Source: Mansonella perstans
Taxonomy: Eukaryota > Nematoda > Chromadorea > Rhabditida > Onchocercidae
Assembly: GCA_037074765.1 (NCBI GenBank)
Contig: JBAMDO010000071.1
Coordinates: forward strand, 124,001 to 188,000
Reading direction: 5' to 3'
DNA: 64,000 nt
The notes under the pieces are model-generated. The model searched no databases. It was given only the letters and a program-made list of their open reading frames with translations, and had not been told where the DNA came from. This document shows, piece by piece, positions 13,801 to 36,560 of the stretch (position 1 is its first letter; the number at the start of each line of letters is the position of its first letter). The position numbers were made by a program, and so were the translations under genes.

Positions 13801-15193
13801 GGGATCTGTTTATAGCTTACTTTATGTGATTGTCCTGGACTTGTTATGCCTTCTTTTGCGCTAAGCCGAGGTGAAATGATTTTGAATGGAATCCTTTCAA
13901 TTGATCATATGCGCGAGTACATATCACCTGTTGAATTATTGTTAACACGGATTCCGCGAAAATATTTTGAGAAAATTTATTCGGTGATGTTGACAGATAT
14001 TGCGGATGATGATGGTGATAAAAAAAAGTTCCTTAGTGCGCATGATCTGCTTACGGCAATTGCATTCATTAGAGGTGATTTTTTCCTTGTCTTTCTATCC
14101 AGGATACTGTTGAAACGCTGCACATACAGTGTGAATTATATTAATTAGAAAGTCAGCGACTTGTGTTGCCGGATATATTTTATTTTTCAGACCAGCTGAT
14201 GCTTTTAAAGTCATGCATTATTAGTTGCTTCGCAGTAATCAAATAATTATATCATTATAATTATAACACTTTTTTCTCATAAGACTTTTTACTTTCTGGC
14301 AGTAATTCTTTAGCATATTTGAAGAGAGCTCTGGCATCCAGCATATCAATCATTTGCCATGCTGTCAAAGGAGTAAATAAAATTTTTTACTTTTCGAGCA
14401 TTTGCTTTATGTAGATTAGGTTCTGCAAAGGTAGAGAAAAGGGCTAATTCATAGTCCCAGTAAATTGTACTACAATAAGAAAGTATTTCAATTGTGCCTT
14501 AATTTTGAGAGGTGTTATAAGTTAATACATGTTTAAATGTTTCGATATTTTATTTTAGCTTTCAGGACGCTTTTTATTGACAAGTATTGCTAGGAATGTT
14601 TTATGGATCGGTTAGGTTCGAATTATCAACTCTTCAAATATATGTTATTGTTGTGATAGACATTGGTTTTAGGCTATATGTCGTCGTCCGGCGTAGCGGA
14701 TTGTTCGCGAGCGGCGCGTTTAGTGCTGAAAGATGTTGTGAATGGTAAAGTAAAGTGGGTTGCTGCACCACCAAACATAGAACAAAAGGAGTTTGATAAA
14801 CTAACTTACGATATTTTGGATGAGCATTTACTGAAATCGAAACCAAACAATAGCATTATGCAACAGGCAAGCGCATGTTCATTCTGCTATATTATTGCAA
14901 AATTTGCATAAATTTTAAATTGCATACATTTTTTGGATCTTTGTTTCATTTGAATATAATTTTATTTAATTTGGTTGCAGCTTGAAAAACGTCATCTGTT
15001 GCAAGATATGAAATCATCAAGCAGGTTGCTCGATGAACAGTTTTTCCTTGGTTCAAGCAGTCAGGTCCATGTTCGTTCCTTGCGTTCTACGCCGAATGTT
15101 ATGTCATCGCAGGGAGATGAGGTCGAAAGACCATCGAAGAAACATTATAATAAAAACAAACGCGAGAAATTACGAAGGATTTTTGCTGATTGA
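10890..15193 (+). CDS. lsg-1: Large-subunit GTPase 1 homologue (LSG1, circularly permuted GTPase)
   Basis: A cytoplasmic GTPase which, in yeast and mammals, releases NMD3 from the pre-60S subunit. Exons: 10890-11039, 11633-11754, 11980-12193, 12274-12366, 12458-12636, 12759-13017, 13412-13612, 13816-14074, 14673-14866 and 14981-15193, giving 627 aa (human about 658). The N terminus is basic. [26 protein letters not shown] and DARNPLLFR are family hallmarks. The motif order is permuted: NKVD (G4, about 226) precedes the P-loop GYPNVGKS (about 367-374) and DCPG (G3, about 411). An acidic Ser/Asn-rich insert (exon 6) separates G4 from G1. A helical C-terminal domain follows ([16 protein letters not shown]) and the tail is Lys-rich. 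The intron after exon 9 is GC-AG. The border of exon 3 is the least certain. A spliced-leader-type acceptor lies at 10884. Confidence 0.93.
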
Positions 15194-16174
15194 TTTAAAA
15201 TTGTCAGGAAGATAATTATTTGGATGCGAAAAGTTCAAAACTTTCGACACTCGAATAATTCTTTTTATTGATAAAAATGTTTGCAACAGATGGCGGATTC
15301 TAATTATTTACGTAATTACGAATGCCAACTTTACCGATACTGTTGCATCTACGACTGATCACAGTTACTTCAGCGATGTCCTTCCAAATATAATTATATG
15401 TTCGATAAATTAACTGTATATTTGCGAGAATGTTGCTTTCTGTTAACTCTTCAAATCTCTTACGCGAATTATTAAAATTTTCCCATTATATCTGAAAAGC
15501 AGAAATATGGTAACATGCATTTGATATCCAAAACATTTTTCAGTCTAGAATGACTTGGTAGCAATTCTTCCTTTATGAAATATTGTGATTTTTATAAAAT
15601 TACTGTTTGCTTAATAGAATTTTATTACGGAAGAATAGTTTTGCGAAGACATACCTATAATTAGAGTTTTGCTTATGATATTGGTGAGTTTTCCATCGTT
15701 AAATACGTCTATTTCATATTAACGAAAATGCGGATATAAAGAATTTTATATCACTATACTAAGGCTGTAGAAGAATTCAAAATTTAGGTCTTCAAGAGAA
15801 TAATGGTTAAGATGTTATACTCCTCCATTTAGTATTACAAGTGCTCCCGGTGAGGCACTCACAATATCAATGACTGAGATGGGATTCGTTTTTGCATCGT
15901 GGGTGAGTTGGTATGATCCGATGAGTGGTCCGTGGTATAGCAGAACCGGTTGATTAGGTAGAGCTAAGTGAAGTTGTAGGCGACAAGTGGGGTGGTGTGG
16001 TTTCAGTTTTGTTTTGTTTTGTTTTCTTTGTCAGTTACATTGTACATGCGTGTTATTTGATTGAATTACAAAGAAATAAAGTATATTTTGGCAGCGTAAT
16101 GTGTACGCCCTTTCTTACCCACTGTAAATTACAATATTGGATAATTCAGCAATTTCAGGATAAGTATTCCTAAA
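15194..16174. other. LSG1-rpl-27 intergenic region
   Basis: No gene recognised. The first part should be LSG1 3' UTR. 15830-16080 is less A+T-rich (CTCCCGGTGAGGCACTCAC; a GTTTT-repeat tract at 16007-16024) and probably belongs to the rpl-27 promoter. AATTTCAG ending at 16158 is a likely trans-splice acceptor, 16 bases before the rpl-27 ATG. Confidence 0.5.
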
Positions 16175-17719
16175 ATGGGGAAGATAATGAAACCCGGAAA
16201 AGTAGTATTGGTGCTAGGTGGGCGTTTTGCTGGTCGAAAAGCGGTCATTGTAAAAGCATATGATGAGGGATCATCAGATCGTGCATACAGTCATGCTTTA
16301 ATTGCTGGCATTGATAAGTATCCATTAATGGTTGGTTTATTCTAAATATCATAATTTTCAAAGAAATGAAAAAGGAAATAAAGATTTTCAGTTGCACAAC
16401 TTGCATTTCTCATATTTACTTGTGCACACAAACTGTAATAATAGTTTGGAGTTATTCTGCTTTGGAGGTAATTGTAGTCATACATCTTTTCACGGCTTGT
16501 TTTTAGCTATTTGCCACCACAAATGATTGTTCTACGAAATTCGAAGAAACCAAAAAAGATTCCACAGAGAATTTGTATTTCTTCAAATTACTTTATCCTT
16601 CAAGCAAGACAATCATGTGAATGATGAGAAAGCTATGCCCGAAAAGATCCATTTAGTTTCCATGTGGGCTAAGCTTTTTAACTCTGACACATGTATGTCA
16701 GTTCTGATTTTTTTCAAAATTTCCGACTGATTTACTTGCGTAGCGCCATTACTTAGAGATGATTTTTTATCTCTATTGCTCAAACGATTTAATGCTTTTT
16801 TTTTTTTTTTACATGAGTGAAAGTTTAAGCTACTGATTCATTAAGTCTTTCATCTAATGGAAGTTTCCGGCAAATTTGCTGGGAATTTCAAAATTACAAG
16901 AAATTTCTAAATAGTTTAATGATATCAAATGTTGGATTGTTTATGATAATGGGTTTTCCTCTTGGAAGGAAAAAATGAGCATATTTCCAGGTAACAAAAC
17001 GAATGGGTAAGAAAAAAATCAAGAGCAGAAGCAAATTGCGCCCGTTCGTTCGTATTGCTAGCTATTCCAATTTGCTTCCAACGCGGTTTGTTCTGATTTA
17101 TGTTGTATTTGCAGTTTTCGACATTCGTTTTTCGAATATTAAAAGATGCAAAAGACGTGCAAATGATGAGTTTTGTCTTCCCGAAAAAGATCCATTGGTT
17201 TGCCGTGTGGTCCAAGCTTTTTAACTCTGATGCATGTCTGTTTATTTTATCTTCCCGTTCATGAATTTGCTGTTTGACTTGGCAGTTCTTTCAGCTAATT
17301 GACAGCAAGACTGAAGCATGGGTTTTCTCTTTGATTTATCGTTTGTATTTTTATTTATCGTTTTTATACAAATGGGCAGCGTGAGAAACTCAAATACTAT
17401 GCATTATCAAACAGATGTAGTTTTTGAAGGAAAAAAGATCGCACTTCAGCGAAAATCAAGAAATTTAAAGATCCGGGACAGAATTGTTCAGAAGTTGCAT
17501 TGTGCAAATATGTGATCGTTAAAGGAACGTCCATATGCATGATCTGTTTTTACTTTTAGATATTCAGTCGATGTATCATTAGATAAGAATTTGGTCAACA
17601 AAGACATTTTAAAAGAGCCTGGTAAAAAACGACGAGCACGGATGGAAGTGAAAGCGAAATTTGAAGAACGGTACAAAACTGGCAAGAATAGATGGTTCTT
17701 CACTAAATTACGCTTTTGA
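16175..17719 (+). CDS. rpl-27: 60S ribosomal protein L27 (eL27)
   Basis: Structural protein of the large ribosomal subunit. Three exons (16175-16330, 16991-17085, 17560-17719) give 136 aa, the same length as human RPL27. The N terminus [17 protein letters not shown] begins the KOW-type domain. [24 protein letters not shown], and the C-terminal [17 protein letters not shown] are near-invariant family signatures. Phases are 0 and 2, with canonical GT-AG introns. Both introns (660 and 474 bp) are large for such a gene, and each contains a C/D snoRNA-like element, so this is a probable snoRNA host gene. The start follows a spliced-leader-type acceptor (AATTTCAG, to 16158). Confidence 0.97.
16614..16693 (+). 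ncRNA. C/D box snoRNA candidate in rpl-27 intron 1
   Basis: Box C ATGATGA at 16621-16627 and box D CTGA at 16684-16687 are flanked by a perfect 6-bp terminal stem, CATGTG (16614-16619) with CACATG (16688-16693). Just upstream of box D, AGCTTTTTAACT (16672-16683) is a 12-nt perfect complement of the universally conserved 18S rRNA segment AGUUAAAAAGCU. By the D+5 rule the methylated base would be the A following AGUU. This is the site I associate with yeast snR47 and vertebrate U36 (SNORD36). Position inside a ribosomal-protein intron on the sense strand is typical. Size about 80 nt. Call made by eye, not by a covariance model. Confidence 0.75.
17154..17238 (+). ncRNA. C/D box snoRNA candidate in rpl-27 intron 2
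   Basis: A diverged homologue of the element in intron 1. Box C ATGATGA is at 17163-17169 and box D CTGA at 17227-17230. The terminal stem GACGTGCA (17154-17161) pairs with TGCATGTC (17231-17238), including one G-U pair. The stem sequence differs from the intron 1 copy but pairing is kept. The 12-nt guide AGCTTTTTAACT (17215-17226) is identical and predicts the same 18S rRNA 2'-O-methylation. A second shared block (CCCGAAAA(A)GATCCATT) may contain the D'/C' region. Size about 85 nt. Confidence 0.75.
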
Positions 17720-18403
17720 AAATACTTTATTATTATTTTGTTGGTTCAGTGGTAATATGAGAATGAAAGTTTTGTTAGTGATGTAATCAAGTGGTTAACC
17801 ATTTAGATTGACGTAAAACAGATTGAACTGTATTGTCATTACCATTTGCATCATTATTGCAGTCACATTTGTTTTTATAAGCAGTGTTCTTGTAAACAGG
17901 ATACATAAATATCATCTATTTGCCCATCTTATGTGTGCATTGGTACGAGAGTAACACTTGAATATGGGATCACATGCATCGTTAAAATACTCCACATCCG
18001 CTGTGGGCATCGTACAAAGTCTTCCATAAGATTGCTCATTTGTTAGGGATTCAAGGGATGTTACTGTTTTAGAAGTCATTACATTTTAATGCACCATGGA
18101 GAATAGAAATCAGATTGGAGTTATATGGCTTTCGGATCGTATATTTCAGTTTTTTGAATTTCAGTTTTCCTATGAATGTTCTAGACTTGGAAGTCGGGAA
18201 TTGGACACTTCCATAACATTTTGCTAAAATGTTTGAGTTTCGCGAATGACGGATGCTCGGAATATTTCGTCTTTCTGAATGATCGAAAAGGAAAAATGAT
18301 CCTTGTTACATAGTAAAATCTTCAAATATGAACTCTTCTATTTTTGATCAAAAGTCTCGTGATCATTTTATCCTATGGCTTTTTGTCATTTTCATCCTTC
18401 CTG
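17720..18403. other. rpl-27 downstream region
   Basis: No coding sequence recognised. The proximal part is presumably rpl-27 3' UTR. The end of the stretch (TCCTATGGCTTTTTGTCATTT, about 18371-18391) recurs just beyond the right LTR of the neighbouring retroelement (about 20968-20984). Confidence 0.5.
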
Positions 18404-18645
18404 TGTCGGGAAAATTTTCTCGTGGTACAGTCGAATCTCAAACTCGGGTAATTAAACTTTTATTAGAAAAATTGGATAACGCGAGATTTACATGACAAGT
18501 ACAAATATCTCTTTAATAAAGCAAATTTAATGGTAAAATTATAAATATAATGAAAAGGGGATAATATGGAAATTTTAAATAATTGGGACGTAGAACAAAT
18601 CAGTCGTTAGATGAATAGTTTAAAAAGGGTAGAAGAGAGAGGATT
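18404..18645 (-). repeat. LTR (3' LTR of the minus-strand element)
   Basis: About 242 bp, closely matching 20563-20806 with scattered substitutions and a 1-2 base indel near 18610. The divergence shows that the insertion is old. Similarity stops at GGATT (18645). No polypyrimidine tract is evident next to it, so a piece of the LTR or the internal end may be deleted. Confidence 0.8.
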
Positions 18646-18981
18646 AAATAAATGGTAACTGAGGATTGGAGGCGGAGAAAAGCTAGTTATCATGAGCTGA
18701 GTTAAAAAAACTGAAGATCGTAAGAAAGCCTTTAAAAATCCTTTATAAAGGTGGACGTAATTTAAAAAGCACAATACATTACATGTAAGCATAATCATCA
18801 AACAAGGAATCTTATAACATGGTCACACAGTGAAAAAGAGGATAAACGAATCATCACTTCATGTCGGGAAACTTTTTTGGGCATGATCGAATCGTAATTG
18901 AAATTGTTGATTGTGTGAAGTCTCAAACTTGAATAACTTTCTTCTGCCCTATTCTCGCTGCAATTTTTACTTTAGTTGTGG

Positions 18982-20530
18982 GACGTCGCATTGGTTTCTT
19001 GCTGCCAAATGAAGCTCTCGCCTTCTTCCATTCCTTGAAGATTAAGGCGCTTTGCTAGATCCTTAGTTATAACGGAGATAATTGCGAGCCACTATCAAAC
19101 AATGCTAGGGCTGCTAGGGCCCTTTCTTGGATTTTTGGGTTTCTTGGGTTACCCATTGTGATTTCTTTGCACAGGAGTAAAACTTCTTTGGCTCCTTGAT
19201 CCTTGATTTGACCCTCGTATCATTGAATTGGTCGAGATTGGAGAATTTGGATTCTGATCGGTTGGTCCAGCACTTTGCACGCCATATTTGGTATGACACA
19301 ATGCGCTATGATGTGGGCCTTTGCAATAGAAACATTTCCGTTTGCTCCTATTGCATCCCTTTGTCTCATGTCATATATGAAGGCAGTTGAGGCATGTTTT
19401 GATTACCCCCAGAAGTTCCAATCGTCGTTTGAGGGTGGGACACTCTTGGCAGTCGGTATCCTAATGTTTTTTGTTACAAAAGGCACAAGGTCTCCGTGGT
19501 TTTCTTATTGTAACCTTTTTTGACTGGGTGACCGCTGTTTGACCTTTTGAATTAGGCTGCTCGTTTGCAGCTAGGGCAGATGTTTCTCCTCTAGTATTAC
19601 GTGGAAACTTGTGAGGCTTATAATCTTGTGAATCCTTTGCCTTCCCACTGCTAGAAGAATTGAGTTCTGGTGATTTCTTCTCTTCTTTCAATCAGTTTCC
19701 ATAGGGATGAGTTTAGCAACCGACCATACCTGTTCTCTCTCTTTTTGTTCATACACCTTATCTATAGCCCAATTCGGCAGTCTTGCCTCGATGATGTATT
19801 CAATGGTAGATTGTTCCAGATTCTCACCTAGGGTTTCCAGCTGTCGAAATACCCCTTCCATCGTTTCGACTATAGTCTTCCAATCTCTTCCGCTCCCCTT
19901 AATGGACTCCAATTCCTTATAGAGGGACTTCTTGATGGTAGACGATTTTCCGAAGTTATTGATAAGGATGTCTCTTATTATTTCATAATTTTCGGGAGCG
20001 ATGATCCCTCAAAAGTTTTCGTATATAAAAAAAGGTCCGATATTCAATATACTCTCGAACTCTCGTTATTTCTTGACATGCTGAAAATTTTGTTCCAGTA
20101 TCGACCAAATATCGAAAAAGCATATATCACAACTTCCCAGGCTCAACCTTGGGCTCTACTTAATTCTTGAATTATTGCCTCAATATCATCTTGGTGTAAT
20201 TTTTGTAATTTTAGAACTAAAACCATTTCTCTACCACAAGGTTAAAATACCCTTCTCGCTGATGACCGTCGCATACTTTCCTTCCTCTTCCTTCTTCTGC
20301 GGCGGCGAAACTTTCTGAATGAATTCCAGCCATTTTTCATTGGTCGATTCGATCATGCCAATATATAGCTCGAGGAATTTGATTTTATGATTGAAGGTTC
20401 TTCTTCTCGCCCTGCATTGTTTGGAGAGTTCGTTGTTTGGTAATTGTTCGCCAAGAGGCGTTAAGTTTAATCCTTCGGCTTTCTCGATGAGGTGTTCCAA
20501 CTTCTATTTGTATGTTGACAATTAAGCTGT
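18982..20530 (-). pseudogene. Broken gag / protease remnant of the LTR element
   Basis: Reading leftwards on the minus strand: a gag start around 20530 (NSLIVNIQ); a frameshift near 20500, after which the frame runs on through LEHLIEKAEG and NELSKQCRARRRTFNHK to a stop near 20231; then a capsid-like part (20000-19690) with SIKGSGRDWKTIVETMEG and IEYIIEARLPNWAIDK. Two CCHC zinc knuckles follow: CAFCNKKH...C at 19449-19487, interrupted by an in-frame TAG, and CFYCKGPHHSALC at 19298-19334. ITKDLAKRLNLQG (about 19075-18982) resembles the start of the Pao-family aspartic protease. Several stops and frameshifts make it inactive. Family knowledge: this gag/protease arrangement is usual for BEL/Pao elements of nematodes. 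Confidence 0.75.
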
Positions 20531-20537
20531 TAGACAT

Positions 20538-20556
20538 GTCCCGGCTCGTGGCACCA
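20538..20556 (-). other. tRNA primer-binding site of the LTR element
   Basis: The plus strand carries a 19-base tRNA-3'-end sequence including CCA, six bases from the LTR border. On the minus strand it reads TGGTGCCACGAGCCGGGAC, the form expected for minus-strand priming. This fixes the orientation of the element. Confidence 0.75.
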
Positions 20557-20562
20557 ACAAGT

Positions 20563-20806
20563 TGTCGGGAAAATTTTCTCGTGGCACAGTCGAATCTCAA
20601 ACTTAGGTAATTAAACCTTTTATTAGAAAAACCGGATAACGCGAGATTTACATGACAATTACAAATATCGCTTTAATAAAGCAAATTTAATGGTAAAATT
20701 ATAAATATAATAAAAAGGGGGTAATATGGAAATTTTAAATAACTGGGACGTAGAACAAACCAGTCGTTGGTATGAATAGTTTAAAAAGGGTAGAAGAGGG
20801 AGGACT
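20563..20806 (-). repeat. LTR (5' LTR of the minus-strand element)
   Basis: Right-hand copy of the repeat, directly abutting the tRNA-like primer-binding site at 20538-20556 through a six-base spacer. It may extend further right, towards 20944 (the hairpin and repeated flank there), since no clear target duplication is seen at 20806. Confidence 0.75.
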
Positions 20807-23800
20807 GATAGCGCAATACAACTGCGCTTTTGTTAGATCATGGCATAGATCAGGTTAACAGGAAATGATTACACACGCAAAAAGTTACTAATCATTTGCA
20901 TTGCGAGCAAAAAATCACTTTCCGGATCGGAAAGTGATTTTTTGGCTTTTTGTCATTTTCATCCATCCTATGGCTTTTTGTCACGTAACCTCCAGCTTAT
21001 GGATTTATAGTGCTATCCGACTAGTGTTAGAGCGTTTATGCAAAATATAATCATATAATATATAATAATAAAAATAAAATAAAAATGACAGAAAAAACCT
21101 TTTTTTTCAAACTGTTCAAACTATAAAATGAGAGGGAAAACGAGGAAAACACACATACAGACATACAATATATATTGTGAATTTGCAGCATGGAAGAAAA
21201 GAAAATTGACGAGAGAGCTTAAATAATGCAAAGGAATAATTTATGAACAACACTTATATTATCAATAAATAAATGGGAATATCATCACAACTGATGGAAA
21301 TAAATAGAAATGGAGCGATTAAATAGACCGGGATTTCATAGAGATTCTATGTTATATCCAATGAGTGAAGCAACTCGGGATAAAGAATCCCGAACACAAA
21401 ACTTCATCAATTTCATCTTGTCATCATAAATTTAGATTTTTTAAATACCTCCTTCCTTCATTTGCTTATTTGAACTAAAATTTTATCCAATGAAATTCAA
21501 TCAAAACAACCCTAAATCGATGAAGTTTGCCGAAAAGAAATTGAACTGTATAAAAAATCTAAGGTTTTTGAAAAACAATTCAAGTCCTCAAGAATGAAAA
21601 ATTCAACCTTTACAGTTGAAAAAGAAAAGAAAAAAAAAACTCACACAAGTTCTATTATTTCCTTAAAATTTAACAAAATTCGAGGCCAATAAAAAAAAGA
21701 AATGGCACGTGAGTGAATATATGGTCACCGAGACTGAATTTTAAAAAAAAAAATGAAATTTGCGGCGAAAATTGAAGAAAAAGAAAGAACATGTGCGAAT
21801 GAGAAAGAAAAGAAAAAAACAATAAATAAATCAAATAAATCGCTTATTTGGTAATAACTAATTTGTAATTAATTAAACAATTGCAATCAAGAGACTGAAG
21901 AAATGAGAGATGAATGATACCAATGAAATTTCATCCTGAAAAGAAACACTCTATGAAAAAGTATGTACATTGTAACAGTTGCATTTAAAGCTCAAAAAAA
22001 AAAAAAAGAACTGGAAAATTTAAGAGGAATGAAAAAAGCTATGTCATATGATAAAAGCGCGCCTATTGCTGTTTGAATTTCTTTTTTTTGTTAACTCTTA
22101 TCTGTGCTTGTAATCTTGATTGGTTCTTTATTATTTTTGTTACTTTTATATTCAAATGAGTTTCAATGAAAGAAATGAAAGAGAGAGAGAGAGGGAGAGA
22201 GAAAGAGAAAAAAGGTAAATAATTGAAATATATATTGTGTGAGCAGTGAGCAAAAACATTGCTTTGTTTTTTCACTTTTGATTGTTTAAATTTAAATTGA
22301 AATCTGACAAAATTATTTCATTTCTCTTTCTCTCTCCTCCACCTATATCATCTCTCTTTTCAAATTTTGTTATTGAAAATCTCCTAATCTTTATTTGTAC
22401 TTCTTTTGCTAATATTCTTACCAGTACATTTTGCTTTTTCAAATGTACGCTTATTTTAGCTCTTGTAATACATTCTGGATGAAATTCCATGAATGATATC
22501 ATATCAAATCGTAAGATAACGATAGCACTTCATACACATCCCATCATCGTTTTGATAAAAATATAATTTTGGCAGAAATTCGTAAGAAAGGAAAAGGAAA
22601 TAATTTCTTTTTCTTTACAGGAAGCAAGAGTTATAAATGTCACAAAAATGGTGAATTGTTAAAAAAAAAAAAAAAATTGTCATGGAAAATTGCTTATTGA
22701 AAATCTTTTAGTGAAATTTGATTCCAATTTGACTCAAAGTATTTATCTCTTTTAAAAAGGAATGGTGGACAATGGAAGGTTTATAATGAGAAATTAAAGT
22801 CAAAAAATTATCAGACAAAGGAAATTTGTTTGCAAAAAAAAAAGAAAATGCTCAAAAGCTTCTTCAGCAAAAAAAATATTCGTTTCCTTAAAAAAGGGCA
22901 GTGCAAAAAATAGTAAAGGAAATGAGGAAGTTTCAGTTTCTTCCAAAGATTCAGAATCGTTCTATCCACAAAATTTACTGAGTTATTTGAATAACTTGCT
23001 AATTTACTGAAAACGAAAAAAAAAACTGAAAAAGTTTGAACGGCAGCAGGACAACAGGAATAATGACAATTACCAGTCGTTTAATTCATTAATAGTAATA
23101 ATTGATAAGAAAATGAATTAACAAGTCACTATATCATTATCGTTATTATTATCAGAATCAATTGATTCATTCATAACTCAAGGATAAGACTACCAAAGGT
23201 ATCTCATAAAATTAGCACGCATACATTCTTGCCATATCAACATTAAGCTTTTCCCTTCTGGTCATAAGCATGACAATAGTGATCATGATCACGACGATGA
23301 GGCGATGATGTTTAACATGCAAGGGATTTGAGCTGAAAATTAAGAATTCCAAATACGAATAAGTTTTCTAAGAAGTCAAAGTTCAATTTGCGACTTGTTT
23401 CACTCTTCACTGAAATGTTGTTTAATTTCACTGACTTTTAAACTAAGTAACAAACCAAATTTTCATCTCTTTATAAAACCAAATATTCCATGGGGAGCAA
23501 AACACCACTATTAAAAAAAAAACAAAAAGACTAGACAAATTTTCCAGCATATTAAAGCCAAGCATAATTAAGAAGAAATTGCGCTAAGAATCTCAAAACC
23601 AGAAATAAGGAGAAATTTCACCGCTAATAGAGGATTATTTCACCCGGAAACTTTACATACTGAAATTAAACCAATAAGACATTACAACAGAGGACGTGGA
23701 TCTTTGCAGAAATATTTTTGTAGTTTGGGTGGATTTTTGCAGAAATATTTTTTGTACTTCACGGATTTTAAACTTAATTTTTCCTAAACCGATTAAAAAT

Positions 23801-24695
23801 TAATTTTTTCAAAAAAAAAGTAAGAGCCAATTCGTCCATTCTGTCGTCATTCTTATTGCAAAGAGAAAAAAATTAAATCGCATCAAAGAGAGAAAGAATT
23901 GGAGACATTGAAATTTTTTCACTGTGAAATTTCGAAGTTCCAAATATAAAATAATCACAGTTGCTACAAAAATTTGGCTTTCACGAAGAAGGTAAAATGA
24001 GATACTGGAAGAAAATGAAATTAATATCATTTTTACTTAAAGCCTACAAAATGGAAGAATGCTGTAAAAAATTTCCCGTTAAAAGATAATAGAGGAGAAG
24101 GGAGAACAAATAACGAAGGGACGAACGAACGAAAACAACATTTCAACAAATCAAAAAAATTTTATGTGGTGATAACGCTACCGAACGTTAAGAACCGTTA
24201 ATGACCCGTTATCACAGATATGCAAAAAGGTGACAAGAACATTGAACACGCCGCGTCAAATAGTCCAACAACTCGAACTCATGCCATATTGTGTGTCTCA
24301 CATTGCCGAATTTAGAAAAATTAAACAAGTCATACCACAAGCCAAAGACACATCTTCGTTTCTCTTCTTTTAAAACAAAAAACAAAAATAAAAAAGCAAC
24401 ACCGAGTAACAGTAGTTAAAACAGTAGCTGTGATAACACTGATAATTGGAGCAGTACTGTAATAGTACGGTAGCATTAATCGTTATCGCAGTAGTATCAG
24501 TAACTATTGCAGTAGTAAAAGCAGTAGTAAATGTAACAGAAGCAAATACATCAAGCTAGAACGTAATCGCAGTGAATAATTGAAAAGGCATTTGTTACAC
24601 GCGTACACCTACGAAATATACTTTATAAAAGGAAAAAATAATGTCGATAATGATAACGATAATGATCGCAATAAACAAACTATCGTTCATGGGGA
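20807..24695. other. Gene-free A+T-rich stretch downstream of egl-30
   Basis: Nearly 3.9 kb of purine-rich, low-complexity DNA with a short (GA)n tract near 22180 and many A/T runs. ORFs such as 22063-22502 (minus) are compositionally biased and unlike known proteins. 24400-24550 has a loose AGTAGTAA-type repetition and, with the rest of the right end, is probably egl-30 3' UTR. Nothing else supportable. Confidence 0.55.
20910..20944. other. Perfect 15-bp inverted repeat with T-tract
   Basis: AAAAAATCACTTTCC, a five-base loop GGATC, then the exact reverse complement ending in T6. It lies 100 bases right of the recognised LTR end and may be part of an extended LTR or a small foldback element. 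Confidence 0.8.

Positions 24696-36560
<11,865 letters not shown>

Larger units (their letters stand above)
18404..20806 (-). mobile_element. Degenerate BEL/Pao-type LTR retrotransposon, gag plus protease remnant
   Basis: Two direct repeats (18404-18645 and 20563-20806), each beginning TGTCGGGAAAA, flank a minus-strand coding remnant. Next to the right repeat, 20538-20556 reads GTCCCGGCTCGTGGCACCA, the 3' end of a tRNA with CCA. On the minus strand this is a primer-binding site, so the right repeat is the 5' LTR. The inside encodes a Pao-like gag with two zinc knuckles and the start of an aspartic protease. No reverse transcriptase or integrase was seen, so it is internally deleted and non-autonomous. 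The outer end of each LTR and the target-site duplication could not be fixed. Confidence 0.8.

Noticed and set aside
18861..18950. Third LTR-like fragment (TGTCGGGAAACTTTTTTGGG) inside the retroelement
   Set aside because: Similarity to the LTR start is short and patchy, and part of the stretch overlaps the decayed protease end; not enough to call another LTR.
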